From Sphingobacterium sp. R2 (GTDB taxonomy: Bacteria; Bacteroidota; Bacteroidia; Sphingobacteriales; Sphingobacteriaceae): a stretch of DNA of 64,000 bases. The first letter of the stretch is position 1. The number at the start of each line of letters is the position of its first letter. Position numbers and translations under genes: made by a program. The stretch is from assembly GCF_040760075.1 (NCBI RefSeq), contig NZ_CP142884.1:2852001-2916000 (forward strand), read 5' to 3'. The notes under the pieces were generated by a model. The model was not told where the DNA came from and did not search any database. It saw only the letters and a program-made list of their open reading frames with translations. This document shows, piece after piece, positions 18,977-29,300 of this stretch.

Positions 18977-20074
18977 ATGAAAAAGGCAGTTTTTTTTGCG
19001 GTAGGAATAGTTGGTTTGATGATGAGTTGCCAGAATAAGGAGCAGTTTACCATTGCAGGAAATGTCGAAAATCCTGGCAATGTCAAAGTTATTTCGTTAT
19101 ATGAAGGGGATACAAAACTCGATTCTATGTTTTTTGGCGACAATAACAAATTTCAGTTTGTAAGACCTGCTAGCCAGTCCAGATTATTATCTTTGCGGGT
19201 AGGTAAAAATCGCTATGATTTGATCGCCTCCCCTGGGGAAACCATTACTTTTAATACGGATCTTCATAAGGATGTCAATGATTACCAGGTGGAAGGTTCT
19301 GAATTGTCAAAAACAATACAGCCCTTTGCCAAAGAACGGAATTATCGCGATTATGTGCAGGATTCCTTGCAAACGGTATTTGCAAAGCTAACTTCAAATT
19401 CGACAGCAGACGAGATTGAAAAGATTCGTGCAGAATATAAAGCCAAATTTGCAGAGGTCCTACGGACATATACGAAGAAAGCGGTCGATTTTTCGAATAG
19501 ACACAATGATTTGGCTGGATTTTATGCTATCTCCACCTTAGATCCCGAAGTTGCCGAAAGTGAAATTATTGCTTATGCCGATAAAATAAAGGATGAATTT
19601 ACGGAGAATAGGTACGTAACCCAATTTAAAGAGGAAACCCAAAAGCTAAAAAAAATGGCGATTGGGCAACCTGCTCCTGAACTGATATCCTTTACACCAA
19701 CCAATAAAGAGGTGAAGTTGTCTAGTTTTAAAGGTAAATATACGTTGATTGACTTTTGGGCTTCGTGGTGTATGCCTTGTCGTCAAGAGAACCCTAATCT
19801 TGTTCGGTTGTATAAGGCCTATCATGGTAAAGGTTTTGACATATTATCTGTTTCATTTGACGACAATCCTGGTTCATGGATGCGCGCTATCGAAGATGAT
19901 AAGTTGGCGTGGACACATGTATCTGATTTGAAAGCTTGGAGCTCGCCGGTTGTTATCGATTACCGGGTTAAAGCCTTACCTACTTCCTATATCTTAGATC
20001 CGAACGGTATTATTATAGCGAAAAACCTACGCGGAGAGGAGCTGGAGACGTTTTTGAAGAAAACAATTAAGTAA
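18977..20074 (+). CDS. TlpA/ResA-like thiol-disulfide oxidoreductase lipoprotein
   Basis: A 365-residue envelope protein. The start is the ATG at 18977 (MKKAVFFAVGIVGLMMSC), because the longer open frame adds nine residues without a function and this start gives an SPII signal with Cys18. The N-terminal part (about 22-115) resembles the DUF4369 beta-domain usual in Bacteroidota. A helical linker follows. The thioredoxin fold begins near residue 225 (PAPELISFTPTNKEVKLSSF) with the active site WCMPC and the cis-proline segment ALPTSYIL. It is a membrane-anchored reductase of disulfides or c-type cytochrome apoproteins by family; the partner is unknown. Confidence 0.93.
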   Translation: MKKAVFFAVGIVGLMMSCQNKEQFTIAGNVENPGNVKVISLYEGDTKLDSMFFGDNNKFQFVRPASQSRLLSLRVGKNRYDLIASPGETITFNTDLHKDVNDYQVEGSELSKTIQPFAKERNYRDYVQDSLQTVFAKLTSNSTADEIEKIRAEYKAKFAEVLRTYTKKAVDFSNRHNDLAGFYAISTLDPEVAESEIIAYADKIKDEFTENRYVTQFKEETQKLKKMAIGQPAPELISFTPTNKEVKLSSFKGKYTLIDFWASWCMPCRQENPNLVRLYKAYHGKGFDILSVSFDDNPGSWMRAIEDDKLAWTHVSDLKAWSSPVVIDYRVKALPTSYILDPNGIIIAKNLRGEELETFLKKTIK

Positions 20075-20177
20075 TCCTTGTGTTATTGTTAAATAGCATA
20101 TTACTTAATAATTTGGTAACATAGGGTTAACTGATTGTTATCATTTTGTTTATAATTTAGCAAAAAAAATAAGACAA

Positions 20178-20873
20178 ATGAGTTCTTCGAAACAAAAGAT
20201 TTTAATTGTTGATGACGAAAAGGATATCTTGGATTTAATTGCATTCAACTTAAATCGTGAAGGTTATCAGGTCTCTACAGCGCAAAATGGGGAAGAGGCG
20301 ATCAACGTTGCCAAACAGGTAAATCCTGACCTGATCATTTTGGATGTGATGATGCCCAAAATGGATGGTATTGAAGCTTGTCGCATCATGCGCGCGATGC
20401 CTGAATTTAAAAGCACATTCATGGTGTTTTTAACGGCTAGAAGCGAAGAGTATTCGGAGATTGCTGGATTTCACGTTGGTGCAGACGATTATATTGCTAA
20501 GCCAATTAAGCCCCGTGCTTTAATGAGTCGCATCAATGCTATCTTAAGGAGAAATGCCACTGAAGAATCGGATGCCTCTGTTCAGGATAAAATTGAAATT
20601 TCCGACTTGGTTATTGATAGGGATTCATTCTTGGTCTACAAAGGTGAACAAAAGATTGTTCTCGCGAAGAAAGAGTTTGAGTTATTATATCTATTGGCAT
20701 CAAAGCCAAATAAGGTGTTTACACGTGAGCAGATCTTAAAGAGTATCTGGGAAGATTCTGTTGTAGTAACCAATCGCACGATTGACGTCCATATCCGCAA
20801 GTTGCGCGAAAAGATAGGAGACGATTATGTAACCACAGTAAAAGGTGTGGGATACAAATTTGATAAAGAATAA
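20178..20873 (+). CDS. OmpR/PhoB-family response regulator, no kinase gene beside it
   Basis: A 231-residue two-domain regulator. The receiver domain covers 1-120 with the acidic pair DDE at 12-14, phospho-acceptor Asp56 (LIILDVMMPKMDG), a Thr in FLTAR and Lys108 in AKPIKPR. The winged-helix DNA-binding domain covers about 130-231 (LAKKEFELLYLLASKPNKVF, then VTNRTIDVHIRKLREKIG). All phosphotransfer residues are intact. The partner histidine kinase is not adjacent: a strong terminator follows the stop codon and pyrC is next. Confidence 0.95.
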   Translation: MSSSKQKILIVDDEKDILDLIAFNLNREGYQVSTAQNGEEAINVAKQVNPDLIILDVMMPKMDGIEACRIMRAMPEFKSTFMVFLTARSEEYSEIAGFHVGADDYIAKPIKPRALMSRINAILRRNATEESDASVQDKIEISDLVIDRDSFLVYKGEQKIVLAKKEFELLYLLASKPNKVFTREQILKSIWEDSVVVTNRTIDVHIRKLREKIGDDYVTTVKGVGYKFDKE

Positions 20874-20898
20874 AGAAAGAGGCTCAGGCCTCTTTCTT
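20873..20898 (+). terminator. Intrinsic terminator after the response regulator
   Basis: AAGAAAGAGGC-tcag-GCCTCTTTCTT is an 11-bp perfect stem with a 4-nt loop starting in the stop codon, followed by ATTTTT. It closes the transcript and shows that the regulator gene is not co-transcribed with pyrC. Confidence 0.9.
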
Positions 20899-20958
20899 AT
20901 TTTTCCAATCCTTGGCAAAGACATCCTACGTCAGGCATCGAACTCTTTCGCCAGATCA

Positions 20959-20990
20959 TTTGATATCACGGTTACAAATCTTTACTTTTG
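20959..20990 (+). promoter_or_regulatory. Promoter of the pyrC operon
   Basis: TTTG (20959-20962), 20 bp, TACTTTTG (20983-20990). Transcription should start near 20997, about 19 nt before the pyrC ATG at 21016. It matches the consensus fully and lies just after a terminator. Confidence 0.65.
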
Positions 20991-21015
20991 ACCTAAAGCA
21001 AAGTAAAAAATCAAC

Positions 21016-22353
21016 ATGTCATCTATTCTTATAAAATCTGCACAACTTGTTAATGAAGGTAAAGTTGAGGTTGCTGACGTATATATCAGCAATGGTCGAA
21101 TTGAAATGATTGCTCAGGAAATAAACCATCCTGCTGATCAGGAAATCAATGCGGAGGGACTACATTTATTACCTGGACTCATTGATGATCAAGTTCATTT
21201 CAGGGAACCCGGATTAACATATAAAGCGGATATATGGCATGAAAGCCGCGCAGCGGTGGCCGGAGGTACCACCTCCTTTATGGAAATGCCTAATACGGTT
21301 CCAAACACATTAACGCAGCAATTACTTCAAGATAAGTATGATATTGCAGCGAAAAATGCGCTGGCAAATTATTCTTTCTTTATGGGAGCGGCCAATGATA
21401 ATCTTGAGGAGGTACTCAAAACGAATCCGAAGGATGTGTGTGGCATAAAGGTTTTTATGGGATCCTCTACTGGAAATATGTTGGTGGATAATGAAAGAGC
21501 ATTGGAAGGGATCTTTGCGAATGCTCCAACTTTAGTAGCTACGCATTGTGAAGATGAGGCGACGATAAAGGCCAATCTGGCTTTATTTAAAGAAAAATAT
21601 GGCGAGGATGGACTGAAAATTGAGATGCATCCCCTTATTCGTTCTGAAGAGGCCTGTTACTTATCCTCCTCAAAAGCTGTCGAACTGGCAAAAAAATACC
21701 ATACGCGTTTGCATATCCTTCATATATCAACTGCCAAGGAAATTGCATTATTTACGAATGATATTCCATTAAAAGATAAAAAAATAACCGCTGAAGCGTG
21801 TATTCATCACCTGTGGTTTTCGGACCAGGATTACGCCTCAAAAGGTAATTTTATCAAATGGAATCCAGCGGTTAAAACCGCAAATGATCGCGACCAGATT
21901 TTAAAAGCTGTATTGGGTGGTTATATTGATGTGATCGCGACAGATCATGCTCCGCATACCCTAGCGGAAAAATCTCAGCCCTACGCTTCCGCGCCAAGTG
22001 GAGGTCCCCTTGTGCAGCACGCATTGCAAGCTTTGCTCGATCTGGTCAAAGCCGGAAAAATGACCCTGGAACAATTGGTGCAAAAGTCTGCACATAATAC
22101 GGCTACATTGTTCGAAATTGAAGATAGAGGTTACATTCGTGAGGGATATTGGGCAGACCTAGTATTGGTCGACCTCAACAAGCCGTATACCGTATCGAAA
22201 GCTAATATCCTTTCAAAATGCGGGTGGTCGCCTTTTGAAGGACATACGTTTAGCTCAACAATCGAACATACTTTCGTATCGGGTAAACTTGCTTTCTCGA
22301 GTGGACAACTGATTGAAAAAGGAGCTGGAGAACGTCTGTTGTTCAACCGATAG
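21016..22353 (+). CDS. pyrC: Dihydroorotase, class I type
   Basis: Cyclises carbamoyl-aspartate to dihydroorotate in pyrimidine synthesis. The 445 residues fit class I enzymes. Visible metal and active-site elements are LIDDQVHFREPG near 55-66, the lysine to be carbamylated in CGIKVFMGSSTG, THCEDEA, HILHIST and ATDHAPHT. The usual His-x-His at the first site reads Gln-Val-His, so one canonical metal ligand is replaced; I believe this is shared by other Bacteroidota enzymes of this type. It is the first gene of a tight unit: 11 bp separate it from the LD-carboxypeptidase gene. Confidence 0.93.
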   Translation: MSSILIKSAQLVNEGKVEVADVYISNGRIEMIAQEINHPADQEINAEGLHLLPGLIDDQVHFREPGLTYKADIWHESRAAVAGGTTSFMEMPNTVPNTLTQQLLQDKYDIAAKNALANYSFFMGAANDNLEEVLKTNPKDVCGIKVFMGSSTGNMLVDNERALEGIFANAPTLVATHCEDEATIKANLALFKEKYGEDGLKIEMHPLIRSEEACYLSSSKAVELAKKYHTRLHILHISTAKEIALFTNDIPLKDKKITAEACIHHLWFSDQDYASKGNFIKWNPAVKTANDRDQILKAVLGGYIDVIATDHAPHTLAEKSQPYASAPSGGPLVQHALQALLDLVKAGKMTLEQLVQKSAHNTATLFEIEDRGYIREGYWADLVLVDLNKPYTVSKANILSKCGWSPFEGHTFSSTIEHTFVSGKLAFSSGQLIEKGAGERLLFNR

Positions 22354-22364
22354 TATTTAACATA

Positions 22365-23420
22365 ATGAAGAAAAGAGCCTTTATAAAGTCGATCGCTTTA
22401 GGTGGATTGTCAATTCCTATGTTAGGAATGACACAGTCAGGGAAAGATCAACATGAATTGTTCGGTCAAGCTGCTTTACTTGCTACGAAACTAAAATTGG
22501 GCGATACCATAGGGTTAATAACTCCGGCTGGTGTGTTGGATGATGAGGAGTCAATTCGCATTACAGGTGAAGTATTTACAACGCTAGGCTTTAAAATCAA
22601 AGAGGGGAAGCATATACGCAGTCGATACGGTAATTTGGCGGGTACAGATCAGGAGCGTATAGCAGATATACACGATATGTTTTCAGATAAGCATGTCAAT
22701 GCGATTGTCTGCATCCGGGGAGGTTCGGGGACATCCCGTCTTTTGGATAGATTAGATTATAAGCTGATCGCCAATAATCCCAAAATTCTATTGGGATATT
22801 CGGACATTACAGCCTTACTTTTGGCATTGCATGCCAAAACGGGGCTGGTGACATTTCACGGTGCGGTTGGTATCAGCACCTGGACAAATAAGCTGGCAGA
22901 AGCTTTCAATGCGCAGTTTGTAGCCAACAAGCCGTCGATATTTGCGAATCCCAAATCGAAAGGTGATAACATTGTACAGACCAAAGACCGAATTACGACT
23001 ATTCATCCAGGTACAGTAGAGGGAATATTGCTGGGAGGAAATATGACCGTACTGACCGGCTTGTGTGGTTCATCCTATCTGCCAAGCTTTAAAGATGCCA
23101 TTCTTTTTATCGAAGAGGTGGACGAAGATATGGAACGTGTTGATCGCATGTTTTGCCAGTTGAAAAATGCTGGTATACTGGGGCTAATCAAGGGGTTTAT
23201 TTTTGGCAAGTGCACCGATTGTAAACCATCTGGGGGATATGGATCCGTAACACTTGACCAATTATTCAACGATTATATCAAACCGTTAAAAATACCGGCT
23301 TATACAGGAGCTGTCATTGGACATATTGCCGAGCAATTTATTTTGCCAGTAGGAGCAAAAGTCCGTATAGATGCATCGCAAGGAACGATTGCTTTAATGG
23401 AGCCAGCGCTAAAAGATTAA
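22365..23420 (+). CDS. LD-carboxypeptidase (S66 family, LdcA/YkfA-like)
   Basis: Removes the terminal D-amino acid from the L-D bond of murein tetrapeptides during peptidoglycan recycling. It has 351 residues. The family triad is in place: nucleophile Ser124 in RGGSGTSRLL (usually GGYG-S-R), Glu250 in LFIEEVDED and His320 in VIGHIAEQ. The N-terminus MKKRAFIKSIALGGLSIP looks like an export signal of the K-R Tat-like kind, so the enzyme may act in the periplasm, unlike cytoplasmic E. coli LdcA. It is co-directional with an M14 peptidase one base later, facing the epimerase and NlpC/P60 genes. Confidence 0.92.
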   Translation: MKKRAFIKSIALGGLSIPMLGMTQSGKDQHELFGQAALLATKLKLGDTIGLITPAGVLDDEESIRITGEVFTTLGFKIKEGKHIRSRYGNLAGTDQERIADIHDMFSDKHVNAIVCIRGGSGTSRLLDRLDYKLIANNPKILLGYSDITALLLALHAKTGLVTFHGAVGISTWTNKLAEAFNAQFVANKPSIFANPKSKGDNIVQTKDRITTIHPGTVEGILLGGNMTVLTGLCGSSYLPSFKDAILFIEEVDEDMERVDRMFCQLKNAGILGLIKGFIFGKCTDCKPSGGYGSVTLDQLFNDYIKPLKIPAYTGAVIGHIAEQFILPVGAKVRIDASQGTIALMEPALKD

Positions 23421-23421
23421 G

Positions 23422-24825
23422 ATGAAATTAGTAAAAGAAGATTTCATCAAAGCCTTTTCTTTTTATAGAGAAAAGGCTTTGATGCATAGAAGATTTAAGC
23501 ATGCCGATATTTTACCGCTAATAGAAAATATCGGGAAATCTGAACGTTTTGCTATTGCGGAAATTGGGGCTTCTACGGAAGGTCGTTCGATATTTAGATT
23601 GCAGTACGGAAAAGGACCAATCAAGATACTGCTATGGTCACAAATGCACGGCGATGAACCTACGGCAACAATGGCAATGTTTGATCTGTTTAATTTTTTT
23701 AAGGGTAAAGATGATGGTTTTGATGCTTATAGGCATGATATAGAATCCAAAGTGACTTTGTATTTTATTCCTATGCTAAATCCTGATGGCGCTGAACGGT
23801 TTCAACGGAGAACTGCAATGGATGTGGATATGAACAGAGATGCAAGAGCAACAGCAACCGTGGAAGCCGCCTTATTAAAAAAGCAAGCCATGTTGTTAAA
23901 GCCTGATTTTGCCTTCAATCTTCACAACCAAAACAATTATTATAATATTCCCGGAACAAGCACACCGGTGACCATTTCCCTATTGGCACCCGCCTATGAT
24001 GATGCGCGTAATATCAATGAAACCCGGGGAGACGCCATGCGGGTGATTGTCGGTATAAATAAGATTCTTCAGGAATTTATACCCAATGCGGTAGCAAAGT
24101 ATGACGATGAGCATACTCCGCGGGGATTTGGCGATAATTTTCAACAATGGGGGGCAAGGACGATCTTGATTGAGTCAGGAGCTTTTGCGGGTGATACCGA
24201 AAAAATGGTGGTGAGAAAATTTAATTTTGTAGCATTGCTCAAAGCATTTGAGGAAATTGCTGACCAATCATTTGCACAATATGCGATTGCCGATTACGAA
24301 TGCATACCCTTCAATGATGAAAAACTTCACGATGTAGTGTTGCGGAATCTGACGGTTGAGCAGGAGGGGAACCAAATCGTTGTTGATGTTGCCATTCGAC
24401 AGCAGGAAAAGACAATAGGGACTGACTATTATGTGGAAGGAGCAATAGTAGACATTGGCGATTTGGCAGATTTTTATGGTTATGTGGATATTGATGTTTC
24501 TGGCCTTAAATTCATTCCGGCCAAGAAATATGATAAGTCGCTTCGTTGGGACCAATTGAACAGCGGTTTTATTCAGAATCTTTTGAGAGCGGGTATTGCT
24601 GCAGTCCATGTGGTAGGCTGTGGCGCTGCGGGTAAACTGCATCAGTTCCCAATGAACATTGTATCCAGCGATCGTTTTCTACTTGAAAGTTCGCTTAAAC
24701 TCGATTCTTCAGCGAATTTTTTTATTGGGACGGATCAAAAAATGCGTTATGCCGTTGTTAACGGCTATTTTTTAGACCTTGCTGTTAGTCACCATCAACT
24801 ACAGCATAGAAATAGACTGTACTAA
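23422..24825 (+). CDS. M14-family zinc carboxypeptidase, possibly MpaA-like
   Basis: A 467-residue metallopeptidase. The zinc ligands His76 and Glu79 (SQMHGDEPTA) and His168 (FNLHNQ) are in order, with an arginine in DMNRDA for the substrate carboxylate and the catalytic Glu in ILIESGAF. A C-terminal beta-rich region follows about residue 290. No signal peptide is seen. M14 enzymes of the MpaA type cut gamma-D-Glu-diaminopimelate in murein peptides. The LD-carboxypeptidase one base upstream and the epimerase and NlpC/P60 genes nearby favour that role here, but other carboxypeptidase activities are possible. Confidence 0.88.
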   Translation: MKLVKEDFIKAFSFYREKALMHRRFKHADILPLIENIGKSERFAIAEIGASTEGRSIFRLQYGKGPIKILLWSQMHGDEPTATMAMFDLFNFFKGKDDGFDAYRHDIESKVTLYFIPMLNPDGAERFQRRTAMDVDMNRDARATATVEAALLKKQAMLLKPDFAFNLHNQNNYYNIPGTSTPVTISLLAPAYDDARNINETRGDAMRVIVGINKILQEFIPNAVAKYDDEHTPRGFGDNFQQWGARTILIESGAFAGDTEKMVVRKFNFVALLKAFEEIADQSFAQYAIADYECIPFNDEKLHDVVLRNLTVEQEGNQIVVDVAIRQQEKTIGTDYYVEGAIVDIGDLADFYGYVDIDVSGLKFIPAKKYDKSLRWDQLNSGFIQNLLRAGIAAVHVVGCGAAGKLHQFPMNIVSSDRFLLESSLKLDSSANFFIGTDQKMRYAVVNGYFLDLAVSHHQLQHRNRLY

Positions 24826-24840
24826 TTGCTTGGTGGTGTG

Positions 24841-24881
24841 TTAAACAAAAAAGGTCATTAAAAATGACCTTTTTTGTTTAA
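24841..24881. terminator. Bidirectional terminator between convergent operons
   Basis: Bases 24841-24859 pair perfectly with 24863-24881 around a 3-nt loop (19 bp). The stem has AAAAAAGGTCAT on one side and its complement on the other, so each strand ends in a run of Ts. It closes the pyrC-peptidase operon on the plus strand and the SusD gene on the minus strand, whose stop is 4 bases away. Confidence 0.92.
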
Positions 24882-24885
24882 GAAA

Positions 24886-26373
24886 TTAGTATCCTGGATT
24901 TTGTTCATCTTTTAACGCAGGATTAGCGTTTATTTCAGATTGAGGAATGGGTAATAGCGTTTTGTCAAACGTTCGATCAATTTCCTTTGGTCGTGTTTTG
25001 ATCGTTAAGCCCTGAAAGTCATCATTGAAAGTGATCTTTTTATTTAGACGGATCATATCCCAATAACGATGTCCTTCGCCAAACAGTTCTTTACTCTTTT
25101 CGTTTAGGATGGCCTCCTCACTGATCGATACAGCAGTGAACGCAGGGCGATTAGGAGAACGTTTGCTAATGGCATTTAATAAAGCCGCCGCTTTTGTCGG
25201 ATCTGATGCTGGTTTTTTTAACGCTGCTTCAGCTGCAATAAGATAAACCTCCGACAGCCTGATGACTTTGATATTGACTGCTGTGTTATTGGTGTTTCCT
25301 TTATCACCCAGAGAATTTAATGGGAGCGACGTATTGGTATTGACACTGCCTAAATTTTTATAGACCGCTCCCATACGGGTAGCTGAGCTTTCATCACGAC
25401 CTAAAATGGCCCAACGGATGTCACCGGCATCCTCCTTTAGTCGGTTAAGGTAATAATCACTGGCGTAGAACATGCCGCCCTGACCTCCGGTTCTCCGCAT
25501 GAGATAATAGCCTAAACTCGCTGTGCCAAGGTCTGCTTCACCTTCGTTGATGCCGAGTTCATAGATCGATTCGCTGCCATACATAGTTGTCCAAGAGCTC
25601 GCCCATTTTTCATTCTCATACAATTTATAGACATTGTCCGCAATAATCTCGTTCGCTTTCTGATAAGCATTTTCATAGTCTGCCATGGTCAGATATACGC
25701 GACTTTGGATAGCTAGGTTTGCATAGTAGTTGATGTAGCCGTTATCGGGCTTTTTGTTCGTGCTGAGTAGCTCTTGGCCTGTCTTCAGATCCTTTAGAAT
25801 TTGTGTATACACCTCATCTACTGTAGCACGCCCCGGTTTATTGTTATAAGAAGATGAATTGACGACGATTGGCACCCCGCTGGCTGTTTTCTCCTGCGTG
25901 TAGGATTTACCGTATAACCTGACGAGGTCAAAATAGAATAAGGCGCGTAACGTCAGTAATTGTCCTTGTGCATTGGCATATTGCGCTTTGGATGCTGCAT
26001 CGACTTTTTCGATTTTCTCTAAAACATCATTTGTCTGGGCGATACAATAATAAATTTGAGACCAGAAGCCAGAGAAGTTGTTGGTTTCAGCATCTTGATT
26101 AAAGGAGTATAACTGATCTAACCCTCTTCCTTGCGAGTACACCGTTAGATCTCCCCCTTTAACCTCACCATACAGTTCAAAATTTCGGCCGTAATAACTT
26201 GATGAGGCGATAAGCCGGCTTAGGCCATTGATTCGGTTTCTGGCATCGCTTGCACTTTTTAAGCCTGTGTTGGCATCGATTGAATTCCCAGGTTCGACAT
26301 CTAAGAAATCTTTGCAACTACTGAATGACGTCAATAGAGCAGCTGCTATAATGGATATTTTAATTATTTTCAT
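24886..26373 (-). CDS. SusD/RagB-family surface lipoprotein
   Basis: The surface lid that binds ligand over its SusC channel. It has 495 residues, an SPII signal with Cys20 (LLTSFSSC), the helical TPR-like SusD core and the C-terminal RagB/SusD signature region (FGEGHRYWDMIRLNK, then LLPIPQSEINANP). It lies 17 bp after the SusC gene in the same operon. The binding preference is not readable from sequence; the neighbouring cell-wall-peptide enzymes suggest a peptide or muropeptide rather than a plain glycan, since no glycoside hydrolase is present. Confidence 0.95.
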   Translation of the reverse strand: MKIIKISIIAAALLTSFSSCKDFLDVEPGNSIDANTGLKSASDARNRINGLSRLIASSSYYGRNFELYGEVKGGDLTVYSQGRGLDQLYSFNQDAETNNFSGFWSQIYYCIAQTNDVLEKIEKVDAASKAQYANAQGQLLTLRALFYFDLVRLYGKSYTQEKTASGVPIVVNSSSYNNKPGRATVDEVYTQILKDLKTGQELLSTNKKPDNGYINYYANLAIQSRVYLTMADYENAYQKANEIIADNVYKLYENEKWASSWTTMYGSESIYELGINEGEADLGTASLGYYLMRRTGGQGGMFYASDYYLNRLKEDAGDIRWAILGRDESSATRMGAVYKNLGSVNTNTSLPLNSLGDKGNTNNTAVNIKVIRLSEVYLIAAEAALKKPASDPTKAAALLNAISKRSPNRPAFTAVSISEEAILNEKSKELFGEGHRYWDMIRLNKKITFNDDFQGLTIKTRPKEIDRTFDKTLLPIPQSEINANPALKDEQNPGY

Positions 26374-26390
26374 GATGTAAAAATTAAGTA

Positions 26391-29300
26391 TTAAAAACCG
26401 AGTTCAATTCCAAATGTATAGGTCTTCCCAATAGGGGTTTCCCATCCGCGCGTCGCATACTGACCGACTTCGGGGTCTGCAATCTTGTATTTGGATGCGG
26501 TTAACAGATTCGTACCATTAAAATAAACTCGTGCGTTGCTAAATCCGATTTTGTTCAATATGCTCTTAGGTAGTCTATAACCAAAATTGATGTTTTTTAA
26601 TCTGAGGAAGGACGCATCATGCAATTGCCTTGAACTATATTTTTGCGGATCTGTCAGGTCATTACCGTCCAGTTTTGGAAGTGTTCCTCCCGTATTATTG
26701 TCTGTCCACATGTGCTCAAATGCGTATTCAGAACGAATTCGTTCCCAGTAATAACCATCGTCAGCGACATCCTTGAATGCGCCATCATAAAGTTTTCCAC
26801 CAATTTTATAAATGAAATTGAAGCCTAAATTGAAATTTTTATACTCAAAATCTGTATTTAGACCACCGCTGACTTTTGGAACACCGTTGCCAATAATCGT
26901 ATAGCTTGCCTGATCAAAATCATAGGTCGCCTTACGTCCATTGTAATCAAAAATATCCTCTCCTGTTTTATTGTTGTTGGTATAATAAACGTTTCTACCA
27001 TTTTTTTGATCTACGCCAGCCCATTCGTAGCCATAAAATGCTAAAGTGGATTGTCCTTGTTGATAGATAAATTGCGCACGCACGTCTCCACTTCCTTTTG
27101 TGTCATTTCCCACTGATCCTGTCGGATCATACCAGATGATATCCTGATTATCGTTTAGTTTTTGAACTTTGGAAGTAACAAATGCAGCATTTACATTGGC
27201 ACTCCATCTAAAATTTTCCTTTTTAAGGATATCGCCAGTCAGGTCAATTTCTAGGCCTCTATTGTTGATTTGGCCTACATTTCTCAATACTGTACTAAAT
27301 CCGGTTGTTTGTGATGTGGGTACGTCCTGCAATAGGTTTTTAGAAGTTCTATTAAAGTATTCTACCGATCCTGTGATCCTATTTTGCAGAAAGCCAAATT
27401 CTAGGCCAGCATTTGTGGTATACGATGTTTCCCAGGTGATATCGGGGTCCGGATTAGATACCAAATTTCCACCAGGCTGACCTTTGTAATTGAAGTTGTT
27501 GAAGGATATAAGTCTTCTCCATCCAAAATTATCGGTTGGTAATGTTCCATTCACACCGTAGGATGCTTTAAGCCGGAGTGTGCTGATTGCTTCGTTTTCT
27601 TTAAGCGATGGAAGATTTTTTAAACTATAGGCACCTGATATCGACCAGAAATCGCCCCATCTGTTTTTAGGTCCCAATTTGGAAGAGCCATCGCGACGGT
27701 AGGAAGCGGCAAGAAAATACGCATTGTCATAGTTGTATTCTGCTCTTCCGAGAAACGACATCAGATTATAACCCCAACTATACGCATTGGCCTCAAATTT
27801 ACCCGCAGAGGAGATGTAAGGAAGTTCCGCAGAGCCCAGACCTCTTCCTGTTGTGCGCATAAAATCTGTTTTATTTTTTTCGGCCTCAAATCCAGCTAGT
27901 AAGTTCACGCTGTGCTTATCGAAGGACTTACTGTAATTGATCGTGTTTGAACTCACCAATTTCAGCATATTGGTATTAAACTGATTGACAACTCCACCAT
28001 CACTAACCCCATTGAAATGTTTAGCACTATAATAGAGGTAGTCTTTCATGTCTGTGTAGTCATAAGAGAATACCGTTTTGGCGATTAAGCTCGGGAGGAT
28101 ACTCCAAGTCAAATTGCTAATGACACCCAATTTGTTTGTTTTGGAACTGTTGTCCCATTGTTTATCATAATAATCGGCGTTATACGCATAACTACCGTAT
28201 CTATCGGTCCAATCTTCTCCAGTCTTATAGTTTGTCGGCCAATACAAAGGCCACAAAAGATTTCTGGATTGGAGGAAGTAATTGGAGCCTGTATTTCTGG
28301 TGTCATTAAAACCTTTTTTCTTGTTGTGTCCAATGTTGATATTGGTGCCAAATTCAAGGTTGTCTACAATCTTTTGTGTGAGGTTAAGACGGCCAGATAT
28401 ACGTTCGAAATCATTGACTCTAATCCTGCTTTTATCGGTGGTATAACCGATGGAAGAGAAGTACTTTGTTGCATCAGTTCCGCCAGAAAGCGAAAGGTTA
28501 TTGTCTTGAAAAATTCCGGTACGGAACAGTGCTTTGTCCCAATCGTAATATTTACCTTCCCTATTTTCGATACCATCGGTCATTCCGAGGATGTTTACAT
28601 TATCGTATCGACCATTACCGTTTGTTTCGAAGCGATAACCGTGTTTGTTGAATTTATTATTCAGCTGCGTTAAAGCATAGGTATTGGCCTCCGCTTCAGT
28701 TTTTCCGTTTGAGGCGCGGTAATCGTAAAAGATCTGGTACAACATATTCACTTGGTCCTGTGGCGAGGCAGGTTCGTAGTTGTCTGTCGCCCAAGTTGGC
28801 GTAAAGCCAAGGGATGTCTTGAAATTTACCGTCGGTTTGCCAGCTTTTCCCTTTTTTGTCGTAATTAAGATCACCCCATTTGCTGCCCTTGAACCATACA
28901 AAGAGGATGCTGCCGCATCTTTTAATACCGTGATGGTTTCAATATCATCGGGATTTAAATTGCCCATGACATTATTTGAGGTGTAGATGTAATCGCCCAT
29001 CTGTCCTCCGGATCCGGAATTGGCCGGTACTCCGTCAATGACATATAGCGGTTCATTGGAGGCATTCATCGAGCCAATACCCCGAATACGAATACTTGGT
29101 GTAGATCCAGCCTGGCCAGAGGGAGTCGATACCGTAAGTCCGGCAACACGTCCACTGAGAGCCCCTTCGAATGAAGTGACTGGTACATTATCGATATCTT
29201 TCGCTTTCACAGTAGCAGCGGAACCCGTATAGGTACTTTTTTTTGCAGTACCATAAGCCACAACCATAACTTCATCCAGGGCTTGCTCATTACTGGCTAA

